This document shows positions 51,232 through 59,942 of a DNA stretch of 64,000 nucleotides, one piece after another (the first letter of the stretch is position 1; the number at the start of each line of letters is the position of its first letter). Below the pieces are notes generated by a model. That model searched no databases. It saw nothing but the letters and a program-made list of their open reading frames with translations, and was not told where the DNA came from. The position numbers and the translations under genes are program-made. The DNA comes from Chitinophaga sp. S165 (GTDB taxonomy: Bacteria; Bacteroidota; Bacteroidia; Chitinophagales; Chitinophagaceae): the NCBI RefSeq assembly GCF_003182155.1, contig NZ_QGTG01000006.1:124001-188000 (forward strand). Reading direction: 5' to 3'.

Positions 51232-52041
51232 ATGGGAAATAATTCCACAGAACACATTAATGAAGCAATGAATAAAGACGTTGCTGAGTCAAAGAAGATC
51301 CCATCTGTAATGGAAGCGCAGAAGATGCTGGCTTTACAGAACAACATGCTTTACGTCGGAGCAGATGCATATGCCGGTAATCCATACGCACTTCTGGGAA
51401 CAGTACTGGAGATCAGGAAAACGCAGGCAGATTGCCCTACTATTGCTAATACAGAGAATGCATCCATTGAATTTTCTGCATTTAAGATCCCGGGTATCGA
51501 GATCGATGAAACATCCAAAATAAAGGAGCCTATAAAACGGCAGTCTATTCTGGTAGATCAGAAACTGGCTATAGAAGTAAGTTTCCTGAACTACCTGACG
51601 GCGGAGTTTGAGGGCGAATCATCCTTTAGTCTGATGGTATTTGACCAGGCCACCGGCTTGGTGAACCGCGACAATGACTCATGGAATAAGGGGGTGCAAT
51701 CCTGGATGGCCGACAATAAAGTCAGTATCCTCGACGATCCTGCTGTGTGTTACGTGTATGCCGTAATAGGTTTTGTACAGAAATATATCATCCGCCGTAA
51801 ATATACCAAGTTCACGGCTGGCGCTAAAGGCGGGGCATTTGGCGTGAACCTGAACGGGTCGCTTTATACCAGTTCGGAAGACTATTCACTGGACGTACGG
51901 TATGGCTTGCAGACCGTAATTCTAAAGCGGCCAACGGTGACAAAGTCGTTGTTTGAAGATAAATTACTGGCTGAAGCAAAACCCGAGGAAGTGAACCTGT
52001 TCAGCGCCATTGCTAAAGACCGTAGCTTCGCCATTCGTTGA
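51232..52041 (+). CDS. Hypothetical protein, unassigned fold
   Basis: A 269-residue soluble protein without a signal peptide, starting MGNNSTEHINEAMNKDVAES. There is a glycine-containing stretch near 209-225 (FTAGAKGGAFGVNLNGSLYT) followed by strands (DYSLDVRYGLQTVILKRP), and a conserved-looking middle (IEVSFLNYLTAEFEGESSFS). I do not recognise a family; the alternating strands and glycines recall pore-forming or adhesive beta folds, but that is a guess. It stands alone, before a strong terminator. Confidence 0.7.
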   Translation: MGNNSTEHINEAMNKDVAESKKIPSVMEAQKMLALQNNMLYVGADAYAGNPYALLGTVLEIRKTQADCPTIANTENASIEFSAFKIPGIEIDETSKIKEPIKRQSILVDQKLAIEVSFLNYLTAEFEGESSFSLMVFDQATGLVNRDNDSWNKGVQSWMADNKVSILDDPAVCYVYAVIGFVQKYIIRRKYTKFTAGAKGGAFGVNLNGSLYTSSEDYSLDVRYGLQTVILKRPTVTKSLFEDKLLAEAKPEEVNLFSAIAKDRSFAIR

Positions 52042-52052
52042 ATATGATAATA

Positions 52053-52097
52053 ACATGCAAGGGGGGGTAAGTCGTATTTGCGCCTCCCCTTGCATGT
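52053..52097. terminator. Bidirectional terminator
   Basis: ACATGCAAGGGG (52053-52064) pairs exactly with CCCCTTGCATGT (52086-52097), between converging genes. Confidence 0.75.
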
Positions 52098-52108
52098 TTA
52101 ATGTATTG

Positions 52109-53047
52109 TTAAACTTTAGTTTTTGCCTTACTTGGCGTCTTGCTTTTAGGCTTGCTTGCTGTCTTGGTTTTTGCAGGAGGTGTTGTGGGCACATGCTGTA
52201 GAATATATTCCTGTAAGGTGGTTTTCACCTTCACCTGCACAGTACCATCTTTATCTGCCGTTGTTTTCCCGTTGATCACAGCATCTGTCATTTCTATGAA
52301 ATTTTTTACAGCATCAGGAGTAAATCCGATCTCTCTTAAAGTACTATCCCATTGCTCTTTCGGGATCTGTTCTGCAGTCACTTCTTTGCCCAGGGCATCT
52401 GAAAATGCTTTTGCAACATCTTTACTGCTGTAAGCTGCCGGCCCTGTCAATTCAAATATTTTCCCATCTTCTTCCTCTGTTTGTATAACATTGGCTACAA
52501 AAGCGGACACTTCTTCCGGCGATATCATCGGAATGGCCAGGTCAACCGGAAAGAAAGTAGGTAAAATGCCTTTCTCCATCACAGTGCCCAGGTACATCAT
52601 CCAGTTGCTGAAGTAATAAGCCGGACGTACGAAGATCTGTTTCACAGGCATACCGGTAAACGCATGCTCCAGTAAGTAAGACATCACAAGATTACCTGTT
52701 CCTGTTTCATGGCTGGCGCCCATGGAAGATAAGCCAACCACCTTTTTAATAGGTGAATTAGCCAGCGCCTTTCTATAATTTTCAAGAATATCTTTTGTCT
52801 GACCTATCACATTCCGCTCGTGCCCGCTTTCGGGAGTGAGGGCAAAGAGCGTGCTGCAGTCCTGGAATGCAGCTACCAGGGAAGGAAGGTCATTTGCATC
52901 GGCAATAGCGACAGCAGCACCTGATTTTTCTAATACAGCAGCTTTTTTTTCATCTCTGACAATACCTTTTACAGATTCTCCATTTTCGATAAGATGGGTA
53001 ACAACGCCAGAACCAACTTGTCCTGAAGCTCCGAGAATGACATGCAT
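52109..53047 (-). CDS. NmrA-like SDR with lysine-rich histone-like C-terminal tail
   Basis: A 312-residue atypical short-chain dehydrogenase: NAD(P)H motif GASGQVGSG near the N-terminus (MHVILGASGQVGSGVVTHLI), then VVGLSSMGASHETG, a YYFSNWM segment and ELTGPAAYSSKDVAKAF, as in NmrA/azoreductase-like sensors. The last 30 residues are different in character: AKTKTASKPKSKTPSK and similar, Lys/Ser/Thr/Pro repeats like AlgP or histone H1 tails. This tail is unusual for the family and could bind nucleic acid. Confidence 0.85.
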   Translation of the reverse strand: MHVILGASGQVGSGVVTHLIENGESVKGIVRDEKKAAVLEKSGAAVAIADANDLPSLVAAFQDCSTLFALTPESGHERNVIGQTKDILENYRKALANSPIKKVVGLSSMGASHETGTGNLVMSYLLEHAFTGMPVKQIFVRPAYYFSNWMMYLGTVMEKGILPTFFPVDLAIPMISPEEVSAFVANVIQTEEEDGKIFELTGPAAYSSKDVAKAFSDALGKEVTAEQIPKEQWDSTLREIGFTPDAVKNFIEMTDAVINGKTTADKDGTVQVKVKTTLQEYILQHVPTTPPAKTKTASKPKSKTPSKAKTKV

Positions 53048-53165
53048 AATGACTGAGTTTTAACAGGGGTAACTCCAAAAATTAGTCCAGCATTAGTGTG
53101 GAAAAGAAGAAACAGGCCACCTGTCTTGCACAGATAGCCTGCCGCGGATAGGAATAGGGCAGGGG

Positions 53166-53588
53166 TTAATTCTGGTTAAAGGTCAAAAATTCTGCACTGG
53201 CATCATTGTCGTCTTTCAGTTTGATCTCTGTACTGGTCACTGATATGATCTCCCAATCGTCGGTCAGTTCCCCCAACGGCTTGTTTGCATCATTTTTTTC
53301 GCCAAAGTCAATGTTGAATTCAGTAGAACTGCCGTTGATGCTCCATGTCCCATTCCTGTTAACCCCACCTTTAGTGGCGATCGCTGAACCATTGCTGTCG
53401 AACGTAAAGACATAACCGTTAAAATCGCTGGTTTCGTCATTGCCGCGTTCACTGAACAGCGTCACCCGCCATGTACCAGTTGTAGGCGCCTGCGGGTCCG
53501 GAACGGGCGCAGGATCATTATTGTCGTTGCTGCACGCTATCATACATGCAGATAATAGTATTGCGGATAACCAACTATTGCTCTTCAT
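53166..53588 (-). CDS. Lipocalin-like secreted lipoprotein
   Basis: A 140-residue protein with a lipoprotein signal (SAILLSACMIACSNDNNDPA; the cysteine after MIA is the likely lipidation site), an Asp/Pro-rich linker, and a beta-barrel-like domain with GTWRVTLFSERG, YVFTFDSNGSAIATKGG, NGTWSINGSS and SVTSTEIKLKDD, as in small lipocalin-like proteins. It is attached to the membrane. Ligand unknown. Confidence 0.75.
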   Translation of the reverse strand: MKSNSWLSAILLSACMIACSNDNNDPAPVPDPQAPTTGTWRVTLFSERGNDETSDFNGYVFTFDSNGSAIATKGGVNRNGTWSINGSSTEFNIDFGEKNDANKPLGELTDDWEIISVTSTEIKLKDDNDASAEFLTFNQN

Positions 53589-53757
53589 AACGCGAGATTG
53601 AATTATTGGGGGATCTGTCTTCTACTAATTAGATACGTATAGATCATATGACCGGTTGCCTGAATACCCTGTTTATTACAAATAAGTTTCCGGGATGTAC
53701 CAGTAGCTCAACAGGTTATCATCTTCTGGAATACTCATTAACTAAGTTTTTCTATTT

Positions 53758-53777
53758 AAAACTAAATAATTAGTTTT
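53758..53777. promoter_or_regulatory. Inverted repeat upstream of the TPR gene
   Basis: AAAACTAA and TTAGTTTT (8-bp arms, 4-bp gap) lie about 20 bp before the ATG of the TPR gene. An operator or the 5' end of the transcript. Confidence 0.4.
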
Positions 53778-53798
53778 AAGGCTAAATAGTGCTACGAT

Positions 53799-54941
53799 AT
53801 GAACTACCTGTACAGGATGCTATGCCTGCTTTTCATGTTATCCTGCGCAACCCTGGCGGCTGCGCAAACTGCCGTGAACAAGAGCCGTGTAATGGAATAT
53901 ATGCAGGACCAGCAATACGATGAAGCGATCGCATACCTGCGGCCGGCAATAGACAGTAATGACGCCCAACAGGTAGCCCTGCTCGCGTACGCCTGTTACC
54001 AGGCAGGGAAGCTTCCCGAAGCAGTGACCAGTTATGAAAGGGTATTACAGCTGGATAGCAATCATCTCACGGCCCATCAGTACCTGGCGTTGATCAATAT
54101 GCAACAAGACCGGCCGTTAATGGCAGTGGAACACTACAAAAGGGTGACCATGCTTCGGCCGCAAAGTGCTGTTGCCTGGAAACAACTGGGCCTCGCAGCA
54201 TTTACCGCCATGCAGCAGGATTCCGGCTTTGCCTGGTTAAACAGGTCTTATACCCTGAATGCCTTTGATGCTAAAGTGGTATCAAGGCTCGCGGAGGAAT
54301 GGATTGAACGAAAGCGTTCCGGTATGGCGGATACACTGATCAATACTTTCCTGGCAAAAGATTCGTCGTCGGCCGTCATCCTGATGACAGGCGCGAGGAC
54401 CGCATACCTGCTGACAGACTACGCACGTACGCTCACATTCGGAGAAAAGCTTAAACAGCTGAATATCGCTTCTCCGAATACCTTCATTTACGTATCTGCG
54501 GCTGCTTACAATCTGAAGAAATACCAGGACTGTATATCAGTGTACGAGTATCTCACCGCACGTAACGCAGGTTCTGAAAATATCATCTATTATGCTGCTA
54601 TGGCTTATACCCAGTTGAAGAAACATAAGGAAAGCAACGAATTGCTGCTAACCTGTATTAATATGGCTAAGTCGGCAAGCCTCGATAATTATTACACAGG
54701 AATGTCTGTCAACTATGAGGCGTTAGGCCAGTATAAGCCCGCTATTGCCACTCTGGATACCGCCTATTATATGTTCCATCAACCTTTAAAACAGTACAGC
54801 ATCGGCCGTATCTATGATGCACGCCTGAAGAACGAAGCGATGGCCACACGTTATTACAAACGTTACATCCAGTTGTATAAAGGCGAGACGGCGGAGGAAA
54901 AAGAGATCTACAACTATCTGAAAACCCGTATTCAGAAATAA
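53799..54941 (+). CDS. Secreted tetratricopeptide-repeat protein
   Basis: A 380-residue protein with a signal peptide (LLFMLSCATLAAAQ) and a run of TPR units, visible as EYMQDQQYDEAIAYLRPAID, ACYQAGKLPEAVTSYERVLQ, ALINMQQDRPLMAVEHYKRV and later AYNLKKYQDCISVYEYLTAR, AMAYTQLKKHKESNELLLTC. TPR proteins form scaffolds for protein complexes. It is probably periplasmic. Its terminator at 55011-55037 separates it from the HipA-like gene. Confidence 0.88.
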   Translation: MNYLYRMLCLLFMLSCATLAAAQTAVNKSRVMEYMQDQQYDEAIAYLRPAIDSNDAQQVALLAYACYQAGKLPEAVTSYERVLQLDSNHLTAHQYLALINMQQDRPLMAVEHYKRVTMLRPQSAVAWKQLGLAAFTAMQQDSGFAWLNRSYTLNAFDAKVVSRLAEEWIERKRSGMADTLINTFLAKDSSSAVILMTGARTAYLLTDYARTLTFGEKLKQLNIASPNTFIYVSAAAYNLKKYQDCISVYEYLTARNAGSENIIYYAAMAYTQLKKHKESNELLLTCINMAKSASLDNYYTGMSVNYEALGQYKPAIATLDTAYYMFHQPLKQYSIGRIYDARLKNEAMATRYYKRYIQLYKGETAEEKEIYNYLKTRIQK

Positions 54942-55010
54942 CTACAGGTAGAGAGCAAGGGAATGCCTTGTACGGCACCTTAAATAGGCTTAATTTTATG
55001 CGGATATAGT

Positions 55011-55037
55011 AACCGGCAGTATCTGACGCTGCCGGTT
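55011..55037 (+). terminator. Stem-loop after the TPR gene
   Basis: AACCGGCAG (55011-55019) pairs with CTGCCGGTT (55029-55037), followed by ATTATTT. Confidence 0.65.
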
Positions 55038-55062
55038 ATTATTTGCATAAATAACGAATTCA

Positions 55063-55860
55063 ATGATGAGTAAACAACCCGAACTGAGAACTGTCAATGT
55101 GACCAGGTATGTAACTCCGTTGCGTGAAGGAGGCTCTCTACCTGCCATCGCAGAGGCAGACGATGGGTTCCTGTATGTACTGAAGTTCCGGGGCGCCGGA
55201 CAAGGTATAAAGGCACTGATAGCAGAACTGATAGGAGGAGAAATAGCCCGCACGCTGGGCATGAAAATACCCGAGATCGTCTTCGCAAACCTGGACAATG
55301 CTTTTGGCCGTACAGAGCCCGATGAAGAAATCCAGGACCTGCTGAAGGCAAGCGTAGGGCTTAATCTGGCCCTGCATTACCTGTCGGGCGCTATTACTTA
55401 CGATCCTACCGTGGCCGTGATCGACCCGCTCACAGCCTCCCGTATCGTATGGATGGATTGCCTGCTGACCAACGTAGACCGCACGCCGCGTAATACCAAT
55501 ATGCTGATGTGGCATAAGGAGCTATGGCTCATCGATCATGGTGCTTCCCTGTATTTCCACCACTCCTGGGACAACTGGGAAGAACAGTCCAAACGGCCGT
55601 TCGTGCAGGTAAAAGATCATGTACTGCTACCACAGGCCAGTGAACTGGAAAAAGTGGATGCAGCCTTCCGTGAGATCCTGACACAGGAACAGATTCGTGC
55701 GATCGTTTCCGTAATACCCGACGAGTGGCTGCTGACTTTATCTCATCATGGTACGCCAGACGAAATAAGAGACGTATATGCCGGTTTTTTAATCACCCGG
55801 ATAGCCCATTCCGGAACATTCCTAAATGAAGCGCAAAATGCAAGAAAAACACTTATTTGA
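55063..55860 (+). CDS. HipA-like kinase
   Basis: A 265-residue protein (the second ATG at 55066 could equally be the start) of the HipA-like kinase class: ADDGFLYVLKFRGAGQGIKA with the ATP Lys, catalytic loop NVDRTPRNTNML, and DHGASLYFHH as the DFG-equivalent. It lacks the N-terminal domain of full HipA and any HipB-type HTH partner. The DUF3037 gene overlaps its end, an arrangement seen repeatedly in other bacteria. The substrate (in true HipA, a tRNA synthetase) is unknown. Confidence 0.85.
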   Translation: MMSKQPELRTVNVTRYVTPLREGGSLPAIAEADDGFLYVLKFRGAGQGIKALIAELIGGEIARTLGMKIPEIVFANLDNAFGRTEPDEEIQDLLKASVGLNLALHYLSGAITYDPTVAVIDPLTASRIVWMDCLLTNVDRTPRNTNMLMWHKELWLIDHGASLYFHHSWDNWEEQSKRPFVQVKDHVLLPQASELEKVDAAFREILTQEQIRAIVSVIPDEWLLTLSHHGTPDEIRDVYAGFLITRIAHSGTFLNEAQNARKTLI

Positions 55861-56221
55861 GTACGCCGTTATCCGCGTCATGCCGAGAGTGGAACGGGAA
55901 GAGTTTCTCAATGCCGGTGTCATTCTCTATTGCAAACAGCAAAGGTTCTTAGAGGTGGTTATTACACTGAATGAAGACCGCTTGCGTGCTTTCTCTCCGG
56001 AAACAGATGTGAATGAAGTAAAAGCTTACCTGGAAGCTTTTGAATGTATAGCAAAAGGTGGTAAACAGGCCGGTCCCATAGGACAGCTAGATCTTGCTTC
56101 CCGCTTCCGCTGGCTTACTGCTACACGCAGTACAGTGGTGCAGGCAGGAAAGGTGCATCCCGGTTTCTGCGATGACCCGCAGAAAGCGCTGACCAGATTG
56201 CATGAACAGCTTGTGCTGTAA
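55838..56221 (+). CDS. DUF3037 family protein
   Basis: A 127-residue protein from ATG 55838 (MQEKHLFEYAVIRVMPRVER); an ATG 12 bp earlier is also in frame. Either start overlaps the HipA-like gene. The DUF3037 pattern is FLNAGVILYCKQ near the start and FRWLTATRSTVVQAGKVHPG at the end. Its function is not known, but the fixed pairing with HipA-like kinases suggests that it modulates or is a target of the kinase. A terminator follows. Confidence 0.85.
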   Translation: MQEKHLFEYAVIRVMPRVEREEFLNAGVILYCKQQRFLEVVITLNEDRLRAFSPETDVNEVKAYLEAFECIAKGGKQAGPIGQLDLASRFRWLTATRSTVVQAGKVHPGFCDDPQKALTRLHEQLVL

Positions 56222-56231
56222 AATATAAAGG

Positions 56232-56267
56232 GAGAGGGTATATTAACTTTTCTATACCCTCTCTTTT
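56232..56267 (+). terminator. Intrinsic terminator after DUF3037
   Basis: GAGAGGGTATA (56232-56242) pairs perfectly with TATACCCTCTC (56253-56263), followed by TTTT. Confidence 0.85.
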
Positions 56268-56313
56268 GTATGTACTTTTTATTTAGATTTACACGAAACA
56301 ACCCCATTGCCCC

Positions 56314-57138
56314 ATGTTTCTGAAAGCAAACACCTTACAACTATTCCGCCCGAAGGAAACCGAATCCCTCGGCCGCTTCCTGGACCTCGTACAAGCATGT
56401 AATGATCATAGTGATACTACAAGGTTGCGTTATGTGTTTGACGGAGGAACGTTTAATGACTATACTACTACTGAGGGGCTGAAACAGGCTTTCGCTGATC
56501 TTCAGCAACAATGGAATGAGGGGAATTTTGACAGGGATGTGATCTTGTCCACCGATAAAGAAATGCCTTTACTTTCACTGGTGCATACCGACCCCTTCGA
56601 ATATACCAGTGAAGACAATGCATCATTCAACTTCCATGGCGGCAGGCCATTACTGCTGCCGGAAGGGCACTTCACTTATGAAAGTTTTTATTATTTCTTT
56701 ACTACTGCCATTAACGCCTATAAGGCGCGATATGCTGCGGTGTATGATACAGAGCTTGAAACGCTCGTTTCTTTTGCTTCTTTTTATGGGGAAGTAGAAA
56801 TAGATCAGGAAGTATCCATGCCCGAGATCATTGAAGTAACACCTGTGCAACTTACCGAGCGTATCGGCAGGGTGATGTCTCCGGGGCTGTTTAATCCGCT
56901 CGAAGTACCTCCGGCTATTTACTGGTTCAACTACTGGAATGATGACCAGGTACAGGCTGTAGGTGAAGAAAAGATCAGACAGGCTGATTTCGAGGTGATA
57001 GAAAAAACGCCCGACGGAGGGTACATTCTCATCGTACAGAAGGAGAATTTTAATTCCCACAATATTGACCACCTTGAGAAGCTGGCTGCCCTGTACGATT
57101 ATTTTGATCTCTACACACTTCAGCGCACTTCCGGCTGA
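56314..57138 (+). CDS. Hypothetical protein
   Basis: A 274-residue soluble acidic protein starting MFLKANTLQLFRPKETESLG, without signal peptide, transmembrane segments or a known motif. Conserved-looking blocks are FHGGRPLLLPEGHFTYESFY and SPGLFNPLEVPPAIYWFNYW. I assign no function. It is upstream of the Nei/Fpg-type gene with 74 bp between, so it may be in the same unit. Confidence 0.7.
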   Translation: MFLKANTLQLFRPKETESLGRFLDLVQACNDHSDTTRLRYVFDGGTFNDYTTTEGLKQAFADLQQQWNEGNFDRDVILSTDKEMPLLSLVHTDPFEYTSEDNASFNFHGGRPLLLPEGHFTYESFYYFFTTAINAYKARYAAVYDTELETLVSFASFYGEVEIDQEVSMPEIIEVTPVQLTERIGRVMSPGLFNPLEVPPAIYWFNYWNDDQVQAVGEEKIRQADFEVIEKTPDGGYILIVQKENFNSHNIDHLEKLAALYDYFDLYTLQRTSG

Positions 57139-57212
57139 GGGCTATTACTAAGACCCGGCAGATCATCGCTGGCAGAGATATTGCAGTCTGTGTAATATCA
57201 ACAGGATATGTT

Positions 57213-57941
57213 ATGCCAGAAGGACCATCCATTGTAATACTGAAAGAGGAAGTGAAATCCTTTACCGGGAAAAAGGTCATTGATGTGGCCGGATATGCCA
57301 AGATAGACCTGGAAAGGCTTCGTAATAAAAAAATCATCGCTTTTAAAAGCTGGGGTAAACATTTCCTTATCTGCTTTCCGGATTTTACTGTCAGGATCCA
57401 TTTGCTCATGTTCGGTACGTACCGTATCAATGAAAGGAAGGACAGCAATCCCGCACTGCAGTTGCAGTTTGCGCAGGGAGAGCTTAACTTTTATACCTGC
57501 TCGGTAAGGATCATTGATGCGCCGCTGGATGAGGTCTATGACTGGAGCGGTGATGTCCTGAATGAGCACTGGGATCCCGCCAGGGCAATGGCTAAACTGA
57601 AAAAGATACCGGAAACATTGGTCGTGGACGCTTTGCTGGACCAGGATATCTTTGCCGGTTCAGGCAATATCATCAAAAACGAAGTACTATTCCGTATCAG
57701 GTTACACCCCGGCAGCAAAGTAGGCGACCTGCCGCTAAAAAAGAAACGGGAGCTGGTAAAAGAGGCTGTCAACTACAGTTATGATTTTCTTGCCTGGAAA
57801 AAGGAATATACGCTGAAAGCGCACTGGCTGGCTCACACGAAAAAGATCTGTCCCCGCTGCCATATTCCGCTCATCAAAGAGTATATGGGCACGACTAACC
57901 GGCGTACGTTTTACTGCGCCAATTGCCAGATCTTGTATTAA
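57213..57941 (+). CDS. Endonuclease VIII / formamidopyrimidine-DNA glycosylase family
   Basis: The 242-residue protein begins MPEGPSI, with Pro2 and Glu3 as the catalytic pair, has the helix-two-turn-helix block DQDIFAGSGNIIKNEVLFRI, and the C-terminal zinc finger (CPRC...CANCQ, with Arg before it). It removes oxidised bases from DNA and nicks the strand. At 242 residues it is shorter than Fpg (about 270) and its beta-clamp region (KSWGKHFLICF) looks like the plant/Bacteroidota Nei-like subgroup; the exact base specificity is unclear. Confidence 0.88.
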   Translation: MPEGPSIVILKEEVKSFTGKKVIDVAGYAKIDLERLRNKKIIAFKSWGKHFLICFPDFTVRIHLLMFGTYRINERKDSNPALQLQFAQGELNFYTCSVRIIDAPLDEVYDWSGDVLNEHWDPARAMAKLKKIPETLVVDALLDQDIFAGSGNIIKNEVLFRIRLHPGSKVGDLPLKKKRELVKEAVNYSYDFLAWKKEYTLKAHWLAHTKKICPRCHIPLIKEYMGTTNRRTFYCANCQILY

Positions 57942-57945
57942 AATA

Positions 57946-57972
57946 AAAGGCGTCCTGCAACAGAACGCCTTT
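57946..57972. terminator. Bidirectional terminator
   Basis: AAAGGCGT (57946-57953) and ACGCCTTT (57965-57972), between converging genes. Confidence 0.8.
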
Positions 57973-57986
57973 CTCATGTGTTAATA

Positions 57987-58850
57987 TCATTTCCGGTACT
58001 TATACCGCACCTTTCCAAGTAGCTCTTTTTTCTTCCCATAACACTCTTCCTGCAATGGAAGGCCTTTGTCGTCATATGTATACCGCCAGATGGTATAAGT
58101 CGCCGTTTCACCGTTTACAGTGGTCATAGCGCCGATCCTGTTCTGGGCGTCATAGTCGAAGATATAATCCGGCAACATCTTCTTACGGGTAGGAGAGTAG
58201 CGAACGATATCAGTCAGCAAATTCTGATCATTGTACTTGTAATAGATGCGCCTGCCGCTGGCCCCCTTACCGCTTTCCATCTCTTCGGCCACCAGGCCTA
58301 ATGAATCCAGCGTAAAAGTGACAGTAGTAGAATCTTCAGCTTTATCTCCATGGAAATGAATCATTTGTGATAAACGTCCGAGACTATCGTACAGATAACG
58401 CCTGGTTTCTGTGAATTTATACTTGGTTTTCGGCTCGTAAGAGGTCAGGTATACTTCCCTGATCTTCCCGCTGGTATCGTTCGTATTACGCATGTAAATG
58501 ACGGTCGTAATAACGCTCCTGGTACTGTCTATAGTCTTCGTGAGCTTCCCCTTGGCAGAAAAGTAAGAGGTCATCACAGAATAGCCGGTAGCTCGGGATA
58601 CGGTAATAGAGCGGATCTGCCTGAAATTGGAGGATACCTCACGCTGACAGCGGAAATCATTATCACTGTCCTGGTTGGCATCGAAGCTCTGGACCAGTTG
58701 TATAGCGATCTTATTTTCTTTCAGCAGGGCCATATTAGCCTCGGTACGGGCAGTATTGACAATATCCTGGTAATAGAATTGGGCGGAAACAGACAGCTTT
58801 AACCCAAAGAATGCTGTTAAAAGCAATAAAATGGTTTTTCTCGTGTACAT
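57987..58850 (-). CDS. Secreted YD-repeat-like hypothetical protein
   Basis: A 287-residue protein with a signal peptide (MYTRKTILLLLTAFFGLKLS...SAQ). The C-terminal half has YD/RHS-like strands (YLYDSLGRLSQMIHF, YKYNDQNLLTDIVRYSP, YDAQNRIGAMTT, YDDKGLPLQEECY). It lacks a toxin core, so it looks like a short secreted beta-structure protein rather than an Rhs toxin. Function unknown. Confidence 0.75.
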   Translation of the reverse strand: MYTRKTILLLLTAFFGLKLSVSAQFYYQDIVNTARTEANMALLKENKIAIQLVQSFDANQDSDNDFRCQREVSSNFRQIRSITVSRATGYSVMTSYFSAKGKLTKTIDSTRSVITTVIYMRNTNDTSGKIREVYLTSYEPKTKYKFTETRRYLYDSLGRLSQMIHFHGDKAEDSTTVTFTLDSLGLVAEEMESGKGASGRRIYYKYNDQNLLTDIVRYSPTRKKMLPDYIFDYDAQNRIGAMTTVNGETATYTIWRYTYDDKGLPLQEECYGKKKELLGKVRYKYRK

Positions 58851-58941
58851 ATTAGATACAAAAATAATGATTCAAGGACATTCAGCAGTTCATTTCTGTA
58901 AAGATAATTTTTATATTTACCTTCTATAACCTATAAGCTTC

Positions 58942-59934
58942 TTGAAAACACAGCCTCTACGTAAAGAAACGAACTGCCTTAACTGTGGAACGGACGTTCC
59001 CGGCAGATATTGTACAAACTGCGGACAGGAAAATATTGTTCCCCACGAAACTTTCGGCCATCTGGTAAAGGAATTTGCGGCCGATCTTGTACACTATGAT
59101 TCTAAAACGTTATTGACATTCAAGTATTTATTCACCAAACCCGGCTTTATTACTAAAGAATATATTGCCGGCAAACGGGTGAAATTTGTACATCCCATCA
59201 AACTTTATATCTTTTCCTCGTTTGTTTTTTTCCTGTTCTACTTCTGGCTCAACTCCCGCGATAATGAGCCGCTGGATAAAGATACCCAGGAAGAAGTAGC
59301 AGCCGCCCGTAAAGCCAACAAAGAATCTTACGCCAGCCTCCCGGACTCCGTAAAAAGGGGAGACCTGGCTTTAGGCGACTGGTTTAGAAGGATTAATACC
59401 TTCGATACCAAAAAACAGTACGACTCTTTGCAGCGGACCCTTCCTAAGGAGCACCGCGACAACCGTATACAACGTAGAATGGCCCGGTATTATTTTAGTT
59501 CTGCCAATAAAAGCATCAAAACAGATGAAGGAGAAGAAGACGCAGCTCATGCAACGGAAGAGGCGTTTAAACATAATTTTCCAAAGGTAATGTTTATACT
59601 GCTGCCACTTTTTGCTTTATATCTGAAATGGATGTACGATAAAAAGAAGTGGTTCTATGCAGACCATGCTATATTCTCAGTGCATCTTCACATCTTTTTC
59701 TTTTTGTTCTGGTTGATCTGTATGAGCCTGAACGGGTTGTTCCATTCGGGAATATTTACAGACATCGGCCTGTTCGTTATATTCGCCTATCTTGTGATAG
59801 CGTTGAGGAATACTTATGGTCAATCGTGGGGAAAATCACTCGGAAAAGGGGCATTGATCACGTTTATATACCTGATCACGATATTGATAGTATTTCTAAG
59901 TTTTACTACGGTGGTGACATTATTTATTGCTTAA
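58942..59934 (+). CDS. DUF3667 family membrane protein with N-terminal zinc ribbon
   Basis: A 330-residue protein starting at TTG (no ATG nearby): an N-terminal CxxC...CxxC ribbon (CLNCGTDVPGRYCTNCGQE), the DUF3667 block LVKEFAADLVHYDSKTLLTF and KYLFTKPGFITKEYIAGKRV, then five or so membrane helices with a charged central domain (about 100-200). Function of DUF3667 is unknown; members are common in Bacteroidota inner membranes. Confidence 0.85.
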   Translation: MKTQPLRKETNCLNCGTDVPGRYCTNCGQENIVPHETFGHLVKEFAADLVHYDSKTLLTFKYLFTKPGFITKEYIAGKRVKFVHPIKLYIFSSFVFFLFYFWLNSRDNEPLDKDTQEEVAAARKANKESYASLPDSVKRGDLALGDWFRRINTFDTKKQYDSLQRTLPKEHRDNRIQRRMARYYFSSANKSIKTDEGEEDAAHATEEAFKHNFPKVMFILLPLFALYLKWMYDKKKWFYADHAIFSVHLHIFFFLFWLICMSLNGLFHSGIFTDIGLFVIFAYLVIALRNTYGQSWGKSLGKGALITFIYLITILIVFLSFTTVVTLFIA

Positions 59935-59942
59935 CTTAGGGA

